Source: Clostridia bacterium
Lineage (GTDB): Bacteria > Bacillota > Clostridia > Monoglobales > Monoglobaceae
Length of the DNA stretch: 19,423 nucleotides
Assembly (NCBI GenBank): GCA_900769795.1
Contig: CAAGHZ010000086.1
Location: 1-19,423 of the forward strand
Reading direction: 5' to 3'
Part shown: positions 1 to 6,072 of the stretch, in pieces
Layout: each line of letters opens with the position of its first letter
How positions within the stretch are numbered: position 1 is the first letter of the stretch
Position numbers and translations under genes: made by a program
Notes under the pieces: generated by a model
What the model was told of the DNA's origin: nothing
The model's database searches: none
What the model saw: the letters and a program-made list of their open reading frames with translations, nothing else

Positions 1-46
1 CGCTTTTGTCAAGTATAAATACCAGTTCTGTGATGTTGTTTTTCAT
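1..46 (-). CDS. VWA-domain protein, N-terminal fragment cut by window edge
   Basis: Only the first 15 codons are present; the gene continues past the left edge. The peptide reads MKNNITELVFILDKS. A hydrophobic beta strand ending in an Asp-x-Ser that begins a MIDAS motif is the typical opening of short cytoplasmic von Willebrand factor A proteins in Clostridia (TerY-like), which normally continue SGSM. An ACGGAGG ribosome binding site lies 7 bases upstream of the ATG at 46, which fixes the start. VWA proteins of this kind bind divalent metal and act as protein-interaction scaffolds, often next to PP2C phosphatases and kinases. The PP2C and FHA genes upstream on the same strand fit that association. 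Family assignment rests on only 15 residues. Confidence 0.65.
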   Translation of the reverse strand, partial: MKNNITELVFILDKS

Positions 47-70
47 AATAAAACCTCCGTAAAAATTAAT

Positions 71-106
71 GGCTGTAAGTTTTCTTAACCTTACAGCCAC
101 ATTATA
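71..106 (-). promoter_or_regulatory. -10 element and leader hairpin of the VWA gene
   Basis: On the minus strand a TATAAT hexamer (106-101) is followed at once by an inverted repeat with 9-bp arms, GGCTGTAAG/CTTACAGCC (99-71), and then by the ribosome binding site of the VWA gene. No good -35 hexamer sits 16-18 bases upstream, so the promoter is weak or needs an activator. The hairpin falls at or just after the expected transcription start, so it could be an operator or a 5' stabilising stem. Confidence 0.4.
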
Positions 107-127
107 GCGGGATTTTATTAAGTTGTG

Positions 128-385
128 GTCGCTTTCAAAGCGACAAATTTATGCGCCCAGAAGATGCTGGTCAAAAGCAAACAGAGCCTCGTTGATGTCA
201 TATATATTGTAAATGCCCTTGGTGATAAAATATTCGATTATTATATATTCCCCGTGTCTGTGGGATAACATGTGGTCAAAGCTTGTTTGACCACATGTAT
301 TTTGTTTTTTAGGTCGCCATAAAGTGGCGGTGTTGAACGGTTTGTTGGGGTTCGGGTATGTACTAATGAATTGGTTAGTATCGTG
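128..385 (-). other. Gene-poor structured stretch between truncated tRNA-Pro and VWA gene
   Basis: I see no convincing gene here. An open frame runs from a TTG at 433 to a stop near 149. It starts upstream of the expected transcription start, has no ribosome binding site, and its first residues are the translation of the tRNA fragment, so I do not call it. On the minus strand the stretch holds several inverted repeats: TACTAA/TTAGTA nested inside TTCGGG/CCCGAA just after the tRNA part (about 392-347), CGCCA/TGGCG with a 5-base loop, a perfect 13-bp hairpin at 268-298, and GTCGCT/AGCGAC at 128-144. If transcribed, it would be a heavily folded RNA. Confidence 0.4.
268..298. repeat. Perfect 13-bp inverted repeat, 5-base loop
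   Basis: ACATGTGGTCAAA (268-280) is exactly complementary to TTTGACCACATGT (286-298) around GCTTG. On the plus strand it is followed by ATTTTGTTTTTT, so it could terminate plus-strand transcription, but no plus-strand gene precedes it. On the minus strand it lies in the middle of the RNA expected from the tRNA promoter and is followed directly by TATCCC. Confidence 0.7.
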
Positions 386-424
386 TCCCGAACGAAGCGC
401 GCTACCAAACTGCGCTATATCCCG
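386..424 (-). pseudogene. tRNA-Pro(CGG), 5' half only
   Basis: Reading the minus strand from 424, the sequence has the 7-base acceptor strand CGGGATA, TA, a D arm with GCGC/GCGC stems around AGTTTGGTA, base 26 G, the 5' anticodon stem CTTCG and the loop TTCGGGA, giving anticodon CGG (Pro). The next bases should be CGAAG to close the anticodon stem but are CACGA. No variable loop, T arm or pairing acceptor end of normal form follows. The gene is therefore broken at the 3' edge of the anticodon loop. The intact 5' half and its consensus promoter suggest a recent or functional truncation rather than old decay. A group I intron in the anticodon loop would need a 3' exon, and none is visible down to base 1. 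Confidence 0.75.
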
Positions 425-436
425 ACAACGCAAATG

Positions 437-465
437 ATTATATCACACAAGACCTTATATGTCAA
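437..465 (-). promoter_or_regulatory. Perfect consensus promoter for truncated tRNA-Pro
   Basis: Minus strand TTGACA (465-460), 17-bp spacer, TATAAT (442-437). Both hexamers match the sigma-A/sigma-70 consensus exactly with ideal spacing. Transcription should start near 430, about six bases before the tRNA 5' end, which is normal for a tRNA gene. Confidence 0.8.
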
Positions 466-490
466 GGACTTTTTGGTATCACATCAATTA

Positions 491-521
491 AAAAAGGCAA
501 AGCATAAAACTTTGCCTTTTT
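491..521 (-). terminator. Rho-independent terminator after the FHA gene
   Basis: AAAAAGGCAAAG (491-502) pairs with CTTTGCCTTTTT (510-521) around a 7-base loop. It sits immediately after the FHA stop codon on the minus strand, and the A-rich plus-strand arm supplies the U tract on the minus-strand transcript. It separates the PP2C-FHA operon from the tRNA promoter. Confidence 0.85.
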
Positions 522-523
522 AA

Positions 524-1327
524 CTATATAGATATGTTTACCTTATATTGATGTTTGCCGACTATAATAAGATCACCGGTCTTTACTTCTTTCTTTTCGA
601 TTACCTCATCATTTAAGAGAGTTCCATTTGTTGATTCCAAATCCCTGATATATACAACGCCATCTTCATATATAAATTCGCAATGCTCACCCGAAACAGC
701 ATTATCAGAAATCATTATATCGTTAGTCCCTCTTCTGCCAACCTTTGCAGACTTAGTAAACTCAGCAATTTTAACATCGGCATTGTTAGTTCCTGTCAAT
801 GTCAGTCGAACAACCGCTTCGATTTTTTCTTCTATCTCTTCGATTATCTCATCAACCTCTTCATCATCTGTCTCTTCTTCTACATTTTCGCAAGTCTCTT
901 CTGCCTCTTCTATATCTTCTATATCTTCTATATCTTCTATATCTTCTATATCTTCTATATCATCTATATCATCAGCTTCTGCATCTTCTTCACTCTCGTG
1001 TTCAACCTCGTTCTCAATTTCGGCTTCTTCCTCTGTCTCTTCGTAGGTTGTATCTGTATTGTCCTCTTCAACCTCTTCGGGGTCAGTATCACAATCAACA
1101 GCTATATCGTCATATACAACTTCATCTTTCTTCTTGAGTCCGGCATACATTGACAAAAGGATAAACAACATACCAAGCAAAAATATTCCGCCACCGATAA
1201 GCATAATATAGTCAATGGCGCTAATCTGACTCAGCATCATTTTTTGCTCACCGTTAGGTAGTGCATATCCTATCACATATGACAAACTCAAACATATTGC
1301 CACTAAAGTTGCATATAACTTTTTCAT
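524..1327 (-). CDS. Membrane-anchored FHA-domain protein with acidic repetitive linker
   Basis: The 267-residue protein has a signal-peptide-like N-terminus (1-22), a second hydrophobic segment (about 40-63), an extremely Glu/Asp-rich linker (about 68-170) containing a DIE tripeptide repeat (120-140), and a C-terminal FHA domain (about 190-264). FHA hallmarks are present: GR at 197-198, SGEH with S212 and H215, and STNGT at 232-236. FHA domains bind phosphothreonine peptides. The KKK after the second segment suggests that the linker and FHA domain are cytoplasmic. A GGAAGG site precedes the ATG. The gene lies 50 bases after the PP2C gene in the same direction, so a phosphatase and a phosphopeptide reader are likely co-transcribed. 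No kinase gene is visible in the window. Domain call is firm; the cellular target is unknown. Confidence 0.9.
   Translation of the reverse strand: MKKLYATLVAICLSLSYVIGYALPNGEQKMMLSQISAIDYIMLIGGGIFLLGMLFILLSMYAGLKKKDEVVYDDIAVDCDTDPEEVEEDNTDTTYEETEEEAEIENEVEHESEEDAEADDIDDIEDIEDIEDIEDIEDIEEAEETCENVEEETDDEEVDEIIEEIEEKIEAVVRLTLTGTNNADVKIAEFTKSAKVGRRGTNDIMISDNAVSGEHCEFIYEDGVVYIRDLESTNGTLLNDEVIEKKEVKTGDLIIVGKHQYKVNISI
908..970 (-). repeat. 9-bp tandem repeat encoding (Asp-Ile-Glu)n
   Basis: Plus-strand unit TTCTATATC occurs six times without change at 908-961, followed by one variant unit ATCTATATC (962-970). On the coding strand each unit gives an Ile-Glu-Asp step in the acidic linker of the FHA protein. 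Because the unit is a multiple of three, gain or loss of copies changes linker length without breaking the frame. Confidence 0.95.
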
Positions 1328-1377
1328 AGTATTACATCCTTCCTGTATAAGGGGTTGATTTTAATAATCGGTTTGAC

Positions 1378-2079
1378 TTACATTTTCACAACAACAGCAC
1401 CAAGACTGTCTTTAAATCTTGTGTATTTTCTGTGTTTAATGTTCTTCTCTACTATACTTGTCATCCTGGCCAGCCAATCCTCGGCACTCTTGGATTTTTT
1501 TAAGGTTTTTTCTATCTGTAGTTCGTGGATATTCTCCCAGAAGCCATCTGTGCAAATAAGAAAGGCGTCATCTTTTTTTACAACCTCAGGTTGAGAAAAG
1601 TCAGGCGCATTATTATCACCCGAGCCTAATACACGTGTAAGATTATACCTTGTCTTTTGTCTGCGAATCTTGGGATACCTAATCTCTCCTGCCTCATATA
1701 GGGCGTACGCATCACTATGGTCAGGCGTAATCTCGTATAGGAGTTTGTCCCTGAGAAGATATATTCTGCAATCTCCTATATGCCCCCACACTGCAACATT
1801 ACCATCTGTAAGCAATGTCGCCATACAAACTGAAGTCGGAGTCTCTGACTCTTTAATTTTTTCGTCTGCATGAGCAAAGAAATCCTCAACAACAGACTTT
1901 GTTATCTCTTCTATATTTTCGAAATCATCTATAACAGAGCGAACCGCTGCAACTGCCGCCTCCGGTGCTTCATGTCCGTCACCGACAGCAAAACAACAAC
2001 AATCACCGTCTTCCGAAACAGCGACATAATCAGATGTATATTCTTTTTCACCTTGTCTGATTATCGAAGCATAATCCAT
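1378..2079 (-). CDS. PP2C-type serine/threonine protein phosphatase
   Basis: This 233-residue protein has the length of a minimal PPM/PP2C domain and no membrane segment. Metal-binding and catalytic motifs are visible in order: FAVGDGH with D34, WGHIGDCRIYL with D103, TRVLGSG at about 148-154, LICTDGFWE with D178, and KDSLGAV with D224. Motif 2 lacks the usual Gly-Gly after the Asp (GDGHE instead of DGMGG), and the N-terminal Asn-Glu-Asp motif is replaced by TSDY, so it is a divergent member. PP2C enzymes remove phosphate from Ser/Thr using two metal ions. It is the first gene of an operon with the FHA protein, 50 bases apart, and probably acts on the same phospho-signalling pathway. A GAGAGGCGG site lies upstream of the start. 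Confidence 0.9.
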   Translation of the reverse strand: MDYASIIRQGEKEYTSDYVAVSEDGDCCCFAVGDGHEAPEAAVAAVRSVIDDFENIEEITKSVVEDFFAHADEKIKESETPTSVCMATLLTDGNVAVWGHIGDCRIYLLRDKLLYEITPDHSDAYALYEAGEIRYPKIRRQKTRYNLTRVLGSGDNNAPDFSQPEVVKKDDAFLICTDGFWENIHELQIEKTLKKSKSAEDWLARMTSIVEKNIKHRKYTRFKDSLGAVVVKM

Positions 2080-2136
2080 CTTGACTTACCGCCTCTCAAA
2101 AATCGTTATAAACTTATACAAAAGTATACTTAATCA

Positions 2137-2165
2137 AGTTTATCATAAATAAAAATAAAAGTCAA
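2137..2165 (-). promoter_or_regulatory. Promoter of the PP2C-FHA operon
   Basis: Minus strand TTGACT (2165-2160), 17-bp spacer, TAAACT (2142-2137), followed by an AT-rich leader to the PP2C start at 2079. The -35 differs from consensus at one base and the -10 at two. Confidence 0.55.
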
Positions 2166-2194
2166 ATAAATTTACCAAATCACCCCTTAAATTG

Positions 2195-2223
2195 TTGACA
2201 GAGTAGCGATTCTATGGTATTAT
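2195..2223 (+). promoter_or_regulatory. Promoter of the ECF-LUD operon
   Basis: TTGACA (2195-2200), 17-bp spacer, TATTAT (2218-2223). It lies back to back with the PP2C promoter, 29 bases away, so this intergenic region drives both directions. Confidence 0.75.
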
Positions 2224-2264
2224 TATGTAAATTTTTATATAAAAATATTTTGGAGGCATACATA

Positions 2265-2810
2265 ATGAACGCAAAGTACAAGACAAAAGATATGATAGTG
2301 GCAGCATTGCTTATCGCTATTGGAATTCTTATCCCTATGATATTTACAGGACCTCCCTTCAGAGTTGTTATCGGACCTTACTCTGCTACAATCATGGCGC
2401 ATGTACCTGTTATTATTGCTATGTTTATCTCTCCGATGACCGCTGTTCTTACTGCGGTTGGTACAACAATCGGATTTTTCTTTACCGCGCCTTTAGTAGT
2501 TGCAGTTCGCGCGGCATCTCATATTCTCTTTGCAATATTGGGTGCTTTGTTTATCAACAAAGGTATGAAACTCATTCCTTTATGTATTATAACAGGCGTT
2601 ATCCATGCAATAATCGAAGGCATTGTTGTTATGATATTCTTTACCGGCGGTCTTAGCACTCCGACCGAAGGATATTCTATAATTGCTCTTGTATGGATTA
2701 CTATTATCGGTACTCTCGCACACCACTGTGTAGACTTTGCTATCTCAATCGCCGTTGGCAAAGGTCTTGTCAGAGCAAAGATGTTGCCTAAACTTCCAAA
2801 ACTTATATAG
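2265..2810 (+). CDS. ECF transporter S component, NiaX-like
   Basis: A 181-residue, highly hydrophobic protein with about five or six membrane segments. The start at 2265 is chosen because TTTGGAGG lies just upstream; an upstream ATG at 2214 falls inside the promoter. The opening KTKDMIVAALLIAIGILIPM, followed by a conserved loop (PYSATIMAHVPVIIAMFISP, about 37-56) and a GTTIGF motif, resembles substrate-binding S components of energy-coupling factor vitamin transporters, most closely the niacin group as I remember it. Such proteins bind a vitamin and use a shared EcfA/A'/T module, which is not in this window. The following LUD gene starts 11 bases after its stop, so the two are co-transcribed. 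ECF S-component class is fairly firm; niacin as substrate is a guess. Confidence 0.7.
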   Translation: MNAKYKTKDMIVAALLIAIGILIPMIFTGPPFRVVIGPYSATIMAHVPVIIAMFISPMTAVLTAVGTTIGFFFTAPLVVAVRAASHILFAILGALFINKGMKLIPLCIITGVIHAIIEGIVVMIFFTGGLSTPTEGYSIIALVWITIIGTLAHHCVDFAISIAVGKGLVRAKMLPKLPKLI

Positions 2811-2820
2811 GAGAATTTAT

Positions 2821-3444
2821 ATGTCAAATTACAAAGAACTTGCAATGGATCTTCTCCCTCATCTTGAAAAGAGAAATTTTGAAGCATACTACTGCGAAAA
2901 CAAAGAAGACGCTGCAAATCTTGCTATATCATTTATAGATAAAAACGATGTTATCGCCTTTGGTGGCTCACGCACTGTATTAGAGGTCGGAATCCCCGAC
3001 AAACTCAGAGAGGATGGCTATAACCTTATAGAACGCGGAAGAAGTTTTTCTCCCGAGGAAAACGAACGTCGTATGCGGCAGGGACTTATCAGTGACACAT
3101 TTTTAATGGGTACAAATGCGATTACAAAAGACGGTATACTCGTCAACATAGATGGCACAGGCAACCGCGTTGCAGCCATGTGCTATGGCCCAAAGCAAGT
3201 AATCATTGTGGTTGGAATGAACAAACTTTGCGACACGCTTGAAGACGCCGTATATCGTGTGCAAAATGTTGCATCGCCCCTTAACGCCAAGAGATTTGGC
3301 CTTACAAAAACAGGCTGTTCAAAGGGCAAGTGCGTTGATTGTTTATCCGATGAATGTATGTGTTCTTATATTGTACAAACACGCAGATGTAAGCCAAAGG
3401 GCAAAATAAAAATTATTCTTGTCGGAGAAGATTTAGGATTTTAA
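2821..3444 (+). CDS. LUD-domain (LutC/YkgG-like) protein with C-terminal Cys cluster
   Basis: The 207-residue protein is nearly all LUD domain. It has FGGSRTV at 47-53, the family's strongest signature TNAITKDGILVNIDGTGNR at 98-116, and GPKQVIIVVGMNKL at 123-136. A C-terminal cysteine group (C166, C171, C174, C179, C181) could hold a metal or Fe-S cluster. LUD proteins are linked to lactate utilisation (LutABC), but many stand-alone clostridial members have no known reaction. No lutA or lutB is next to it. AGGAGA precedes the ATG at 2821, inside the stop region of the transporter gene, so it is translated from the same operon. Pairing with a vitamin-type transporter is the only functional hint. 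Confidence 0.85.
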   Translation: MSNYKELAMDLLPHLEKRNFEAYYCENKEDAANLAISFIDKNDVIAFGGSRTVLEVGIPDKLREDGYNLIERGRSFSPEENERRMRQGLISDTFLMGTNAITKDGILVNIDGTGNRVAAMCYGPKQVIIVVGMNKLCDTLEDAVYRVQNVASPLNAKRFGLTKTGCSKGKCVDCLSDECMCSYIVQTRRCKPKGKIKIILVGEDLGF

Positions 3445-3450
3445 AAATTT

Positions 3451-3479
3451 AACCCCCGTACATATGTACGGGGGTTTTT
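3451..3479. terminator. Bidirectional terminator between convergent genes
   Basis: AACCCCCGTACA (3451-3462) pairs perfectly with TGTACGGGGGTT (3465-3476). It is followed by a T run on the plus strand, and AAAAATTT precedes it for the minus-strand direction. It serves the LUD gene (stop 3444) and the GTPase-nuclease gene (stop at 3480). Confidence 0.9.
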
Positions 3480-6023
3480 CTACATCTTTTCTATATATTC
3501 TCTTATTTCTTCTTCTGCCATTTCTACTTCTTGCCTGAATTCATCTGCAGGGATACGAAAAGCACCATTACCAAGGATAATTAACTGCTCCATATAATCA
3601 GACGTTGCTACACGCACATTGTTGTTTTTGCCAAGTTTCTTTGTGACTTTCTCAATATACGCGTCCGCGGTTTCTGCTTCTTTTGTATACACAACGCTTA
3701 TATTGTTCACCTGCTCGATACTGCCCGGATTGTTCTTGACCTTGTACGCATCAAACACAACAATGACCTCGATGTTTCTCATTGCTTTGTATGCACAAAG
3801 CCTGTTTATAAGGTTCGTCCTCGCAAAATCCAAATCAATATCTGCGGCAGACTTCAAATCCTCCCACGCGTAGATAATATTATATCCGTCAACCAGCATA
3901 TAATTGCCAACCCGTTGCTTTGGCTTAGGCTCCTTATATTTATATTCCGTCACCTTCGGGGTTCTCATTGCGTTATAATTTTTTCTCTCAACCTTGCCAT
4001 AGGTTTTCTCAAAAATCTTTAGAAGTTCTTCATCATTTACATACCCAACCGTTGAAGAACGTTTACGAGCCTGTTCTATTTCCTTCTCAGGCTCGCTAAG
4101 GTTAAGTGCCGGCAGATGCATATGTTCAAAGACCTCATTCCATTTAACTGTATAACCCGCTCCGTGAGAACAGAACACAGAATCAGGTGTGTGGTCTAAA
4201 TCACCCTCTGCATCGTATCCGATTTTTTCAATTACTTCTTCAGGATTACTACATGGTTCGTACCCTTTTAAAACACAAGAAAGTCTTCCTCTGCCTCTTG
4301 TATAGGCAGTAACCTCCATTTGATAATCACTCATTTTTGACGCAGGTGCACTACCTGACACATAAGAAACATCACCCTTTGTATCGGGGGGCATAACCTC
4401 TCCGCCCATTTGCGAAATATCTGTCATTGCTCTTCCTACACACTCGGTGGGCAGTTCAAGACGAAAACTGTACCAGGGTTCTAAGATGACACTCTCTGCC
4501 TGCATAAGTCCCTGTCTTACCGCTCGATAGGTTGCCTGTCGGAAGTCTCCTCCATCGGTGTGTTTAAGATGCGCTCTGCCTGCAACAAGAGTAATCTTAA
4601 TATCCGTAATAGGCGAGCCCGTCAGCACACCAAGATGTGTTCTCTCTTCAATATGTGTCATAATAAGTCTTTGCCAGTTTCGATCAAGTTCATCTGTGCC
4701 GCATCTTGTGGCAAACTTTATACCGCTGCCTCTCTCAAGCGGCTCCATCAAAAGGTGTACCTCTGCATAATGGCGAAGCGGCTCAAAATGTCCAACGCCT
4801 TCTACAGTATTTGCAATTGTTTCTTTATATATTATGCTGCCCTTTTCAAATTCGACATCCATATCAAATCTGTCAAGAATCACACTCTTTAGCACCTCAA
4901 GTTGAACCGCGCCCATAACCTGAACATGTATTTCCTGAAGTTGCTCGTTCCATACAATATTAAGTTGGGTTTCTTCTTCCTCGAGATGTCTTAGGTTTGC
5001 AATAGCCGTATGAACATCCACACCTTTTGGAAGTTTCACTGCATATGAGAAAATAGGTTCAAGTGTCAGGGCTTCTGAATTTCCCTCTACGCCGTATCCA
5101 AAACCTTGTTTTGTGTTGACAGGGCCTGTCACCGCGCACACCATTCCTGCTTCAGCCTCAGAAACACTCTCATACTTTTCACCCGAGTAAATACGAATTT
5201 CATTTATCTTTTCGGCAGGGTTGTCGCCTATCATTTCTTTTACGCGCAGTCTGCCGCTTGTAATCTTCATATGGGTCAGGCGGTTTCCTCTGTCATCCTC
5301 CGAAATTTTATACACCTTGGCGCCAAAATCGCTCCCCGCGGTGTGTGCCATGGTATATTTCTTTAAACCGTCAACAAACCTATCAACTCCGTCAAGTTTA
5401 AGCGCAGAGCCAAAATAACAAGGAAAAATGTTTCCGTTTTCTATGGCAGATATCAATGACTCTGCAGATATTGCACCGCCATCGAGGAATTCTTCCATAA
5501 GGAACTCATCACACATGGCCGCATCTTCTGCAAAGGTCGCAGATGTTGTGTCTGTGCAAAAATCCATACATCCATCACTTAATCTTTCTTTTAAGTTAAT
5601 GATAATTTTATCTTTATCGGCGCCATCTAAGTCCATCTTGTTTACAAAAATAAACGTAGGTATTTTATGCTGTCTAAGCAACCTCCACAACGTTTCTGTA
5701 TGGCTTTGTACGCCATCTGTACCACTGATAACAAGGATTGCGTAATCAAGAACCTGAAGCGTGCGCTCCGTCTCTGCTGAGAAGTCAACATGCCCGGGCG
5801 TATCAAGAAGAGTGAACTCCACATCTTCAAAGCCGATAACTGCCTGCTTTGAGAATATGGTAATCCCTCTGTCTCGCTCTATTTTATTTGTATCAAGGTA
5901 GGCGTTGCCATGGTCAACTCGGCCAAGACTACGTATCTTGCCCGAGGTGTACAAAAGCCCCTCTGACAGTGTTGTCTTACCTGAGTCGACATGAGCCAAA
6001 ATGCCCATTACAAGTCTCTTCAT
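3480..6023 (-). CDS. TetM/EF-G-like translation GTPase fused to Rae1/YacP-type NYN endoribonuclease
   Basis: This 847-residue protein has two halves. Residues 1 to about 600 form a TetM/EF-G-type GTPase: P-loop AHVDSGKTT (10-18), switch I RGITI (52-56), DTPGH (74-78), NKMD (128-131) and GSALKL (205-210), followed by EF-G-like domains II-V. The domain IV tip reads HLKHTDGGDFR (485-495), where TetM has SPVSTPADFR, so tetracycline resistance is doubtful. A linker (about 600-705) contains CSHGAG. Residues 709-847 match Bacillus Rae1/YacP: LVDGYNIIYAW, VIVVFDAY, KEAETAD, VATSDYMEQ. The four expected acidic metal ligands are present (D712, D758, D787, D809). Rae1 cleaves mRNA in the ribosomal A site, so the fusion predicts a factor that docks on ribosomes and cuts mRNA. 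AGAAAGG precedes the ATG. It lies 49 bases after the beta-helix gene. Confidence 0.93.
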   Translation of the reverse strand: MKRLVMGILAHVDSGKTTLSEGLLYTSGKIRSLGRVDHGNAYLDTNKIERDRGITIFSKQAVIGFEDVEFTLLDTPGHVDFSAETERTLQVLDYAILVISGTDGVQSHTETLWRLLRQHKIPTFIFVNKMDLDGADKDKIIINLKERLSDGCMDFCTDTTSATFAEDAAMCDEFLMEEFLDGGAISAESLISAIENGNIFPCYFGSALKLDGVDRFVDGLKKYTMAHTAGSDFGAKVYKISEDDRGNRLTHMKITSGRLRVKEMIGDNPAEKINEIRIYSGEKYESVSEAEAGMVCAVTGPVNTKQGFGYGVEGNSEALTLEPIFSYAVKLPKGVDVHTAIANLRHLEEEETQLNIVWNEQLQEIHVQVMGAVQLEVLKSVILDRFDMDVEFEKGSIIYKETIANTVEGVGHFEPLRHYAEVHLLMEPLERGSGIKFATRCGTDELDRNWQRLIMTHIEERTHLGVLTGSPITDIKITLVAGRAHLKHTDGGDFRQATYRAVRQGLMQAESVILEPWYSFRLELPTECVGRAMTDISQMGGEVMPPDTKGDVSYVSGSAPASKMSDYQMEVTAYTRGRGRLSCVLKGYEPCSNPEEVIEKIGYDAEGDLDHTPDSVFCSHGAGYTVKWNEVFEHMHLPALNLSEPEKEIEQARKRSSTVGYVNDEELLKIFEKTYGKVERKNYNAMRTPKVTEYKYKEPKPKQRVGNYMLVDGYNIIYAWEDLKSAADIDLDFARTNLINRLCAYKAMRNIEVIVVFDAYKVKNNPGSIEQVNNISVVYTKEAETADAYIEKVTKKLGKNNNVRVATSDYMEQLIILGNGAFRIPADEFRQEVEMAEEEIREYIEKM

Positions 6024-6072
6024 ATGTTTATACCTTTCTGCAAGAGCCCCTTATCTGAAGAAGGCCCACAAA

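Noticed and set aside
268..310. Plus-strand terminator at the 13-bp hairpin
   Set aside because: It has a T-rich tail on the plus strand but no plus-strand gene before it, and the stem lies inside the minus-strand RNA expected from the tRNA promoter. I kept it as an inverted repeat only.
149..433. Open frame of 94 codons on the minus strand beginning in the tRNA fragment
   Set aside because: It would start with TTG upstream of the expected transcription start, has no ribosome binding site, and its first residues are a translation of tRNA sequence, a familiar artefact. The rest resembles no family I know.
555..1153. Long plus-strand open frames opposite the FHA gene
   Set aside because: They are low-complexity Ser/Ile or Leu-rich translations of the 9-bp repeat and acidic linker, with no ribosome binding site and no recognisable domain.
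2214..2264. Extended ECF S-component start at the ATG at 2214
   Set aside because: This ATG lies between the -35 and -10 boxes of the promoter and would not be transcribed; the ATG at 2265 has its own TTTGGAGG site.
3480..6023. Annotation as a tetracycline-resistance (ribosomal protection) gene
   Set aside because: GTPase and EF-G-like domains fit, but the domain IV tip motif of TetM/TetO is absent and a nuclease domain is fused, so a resistance call is not supported.
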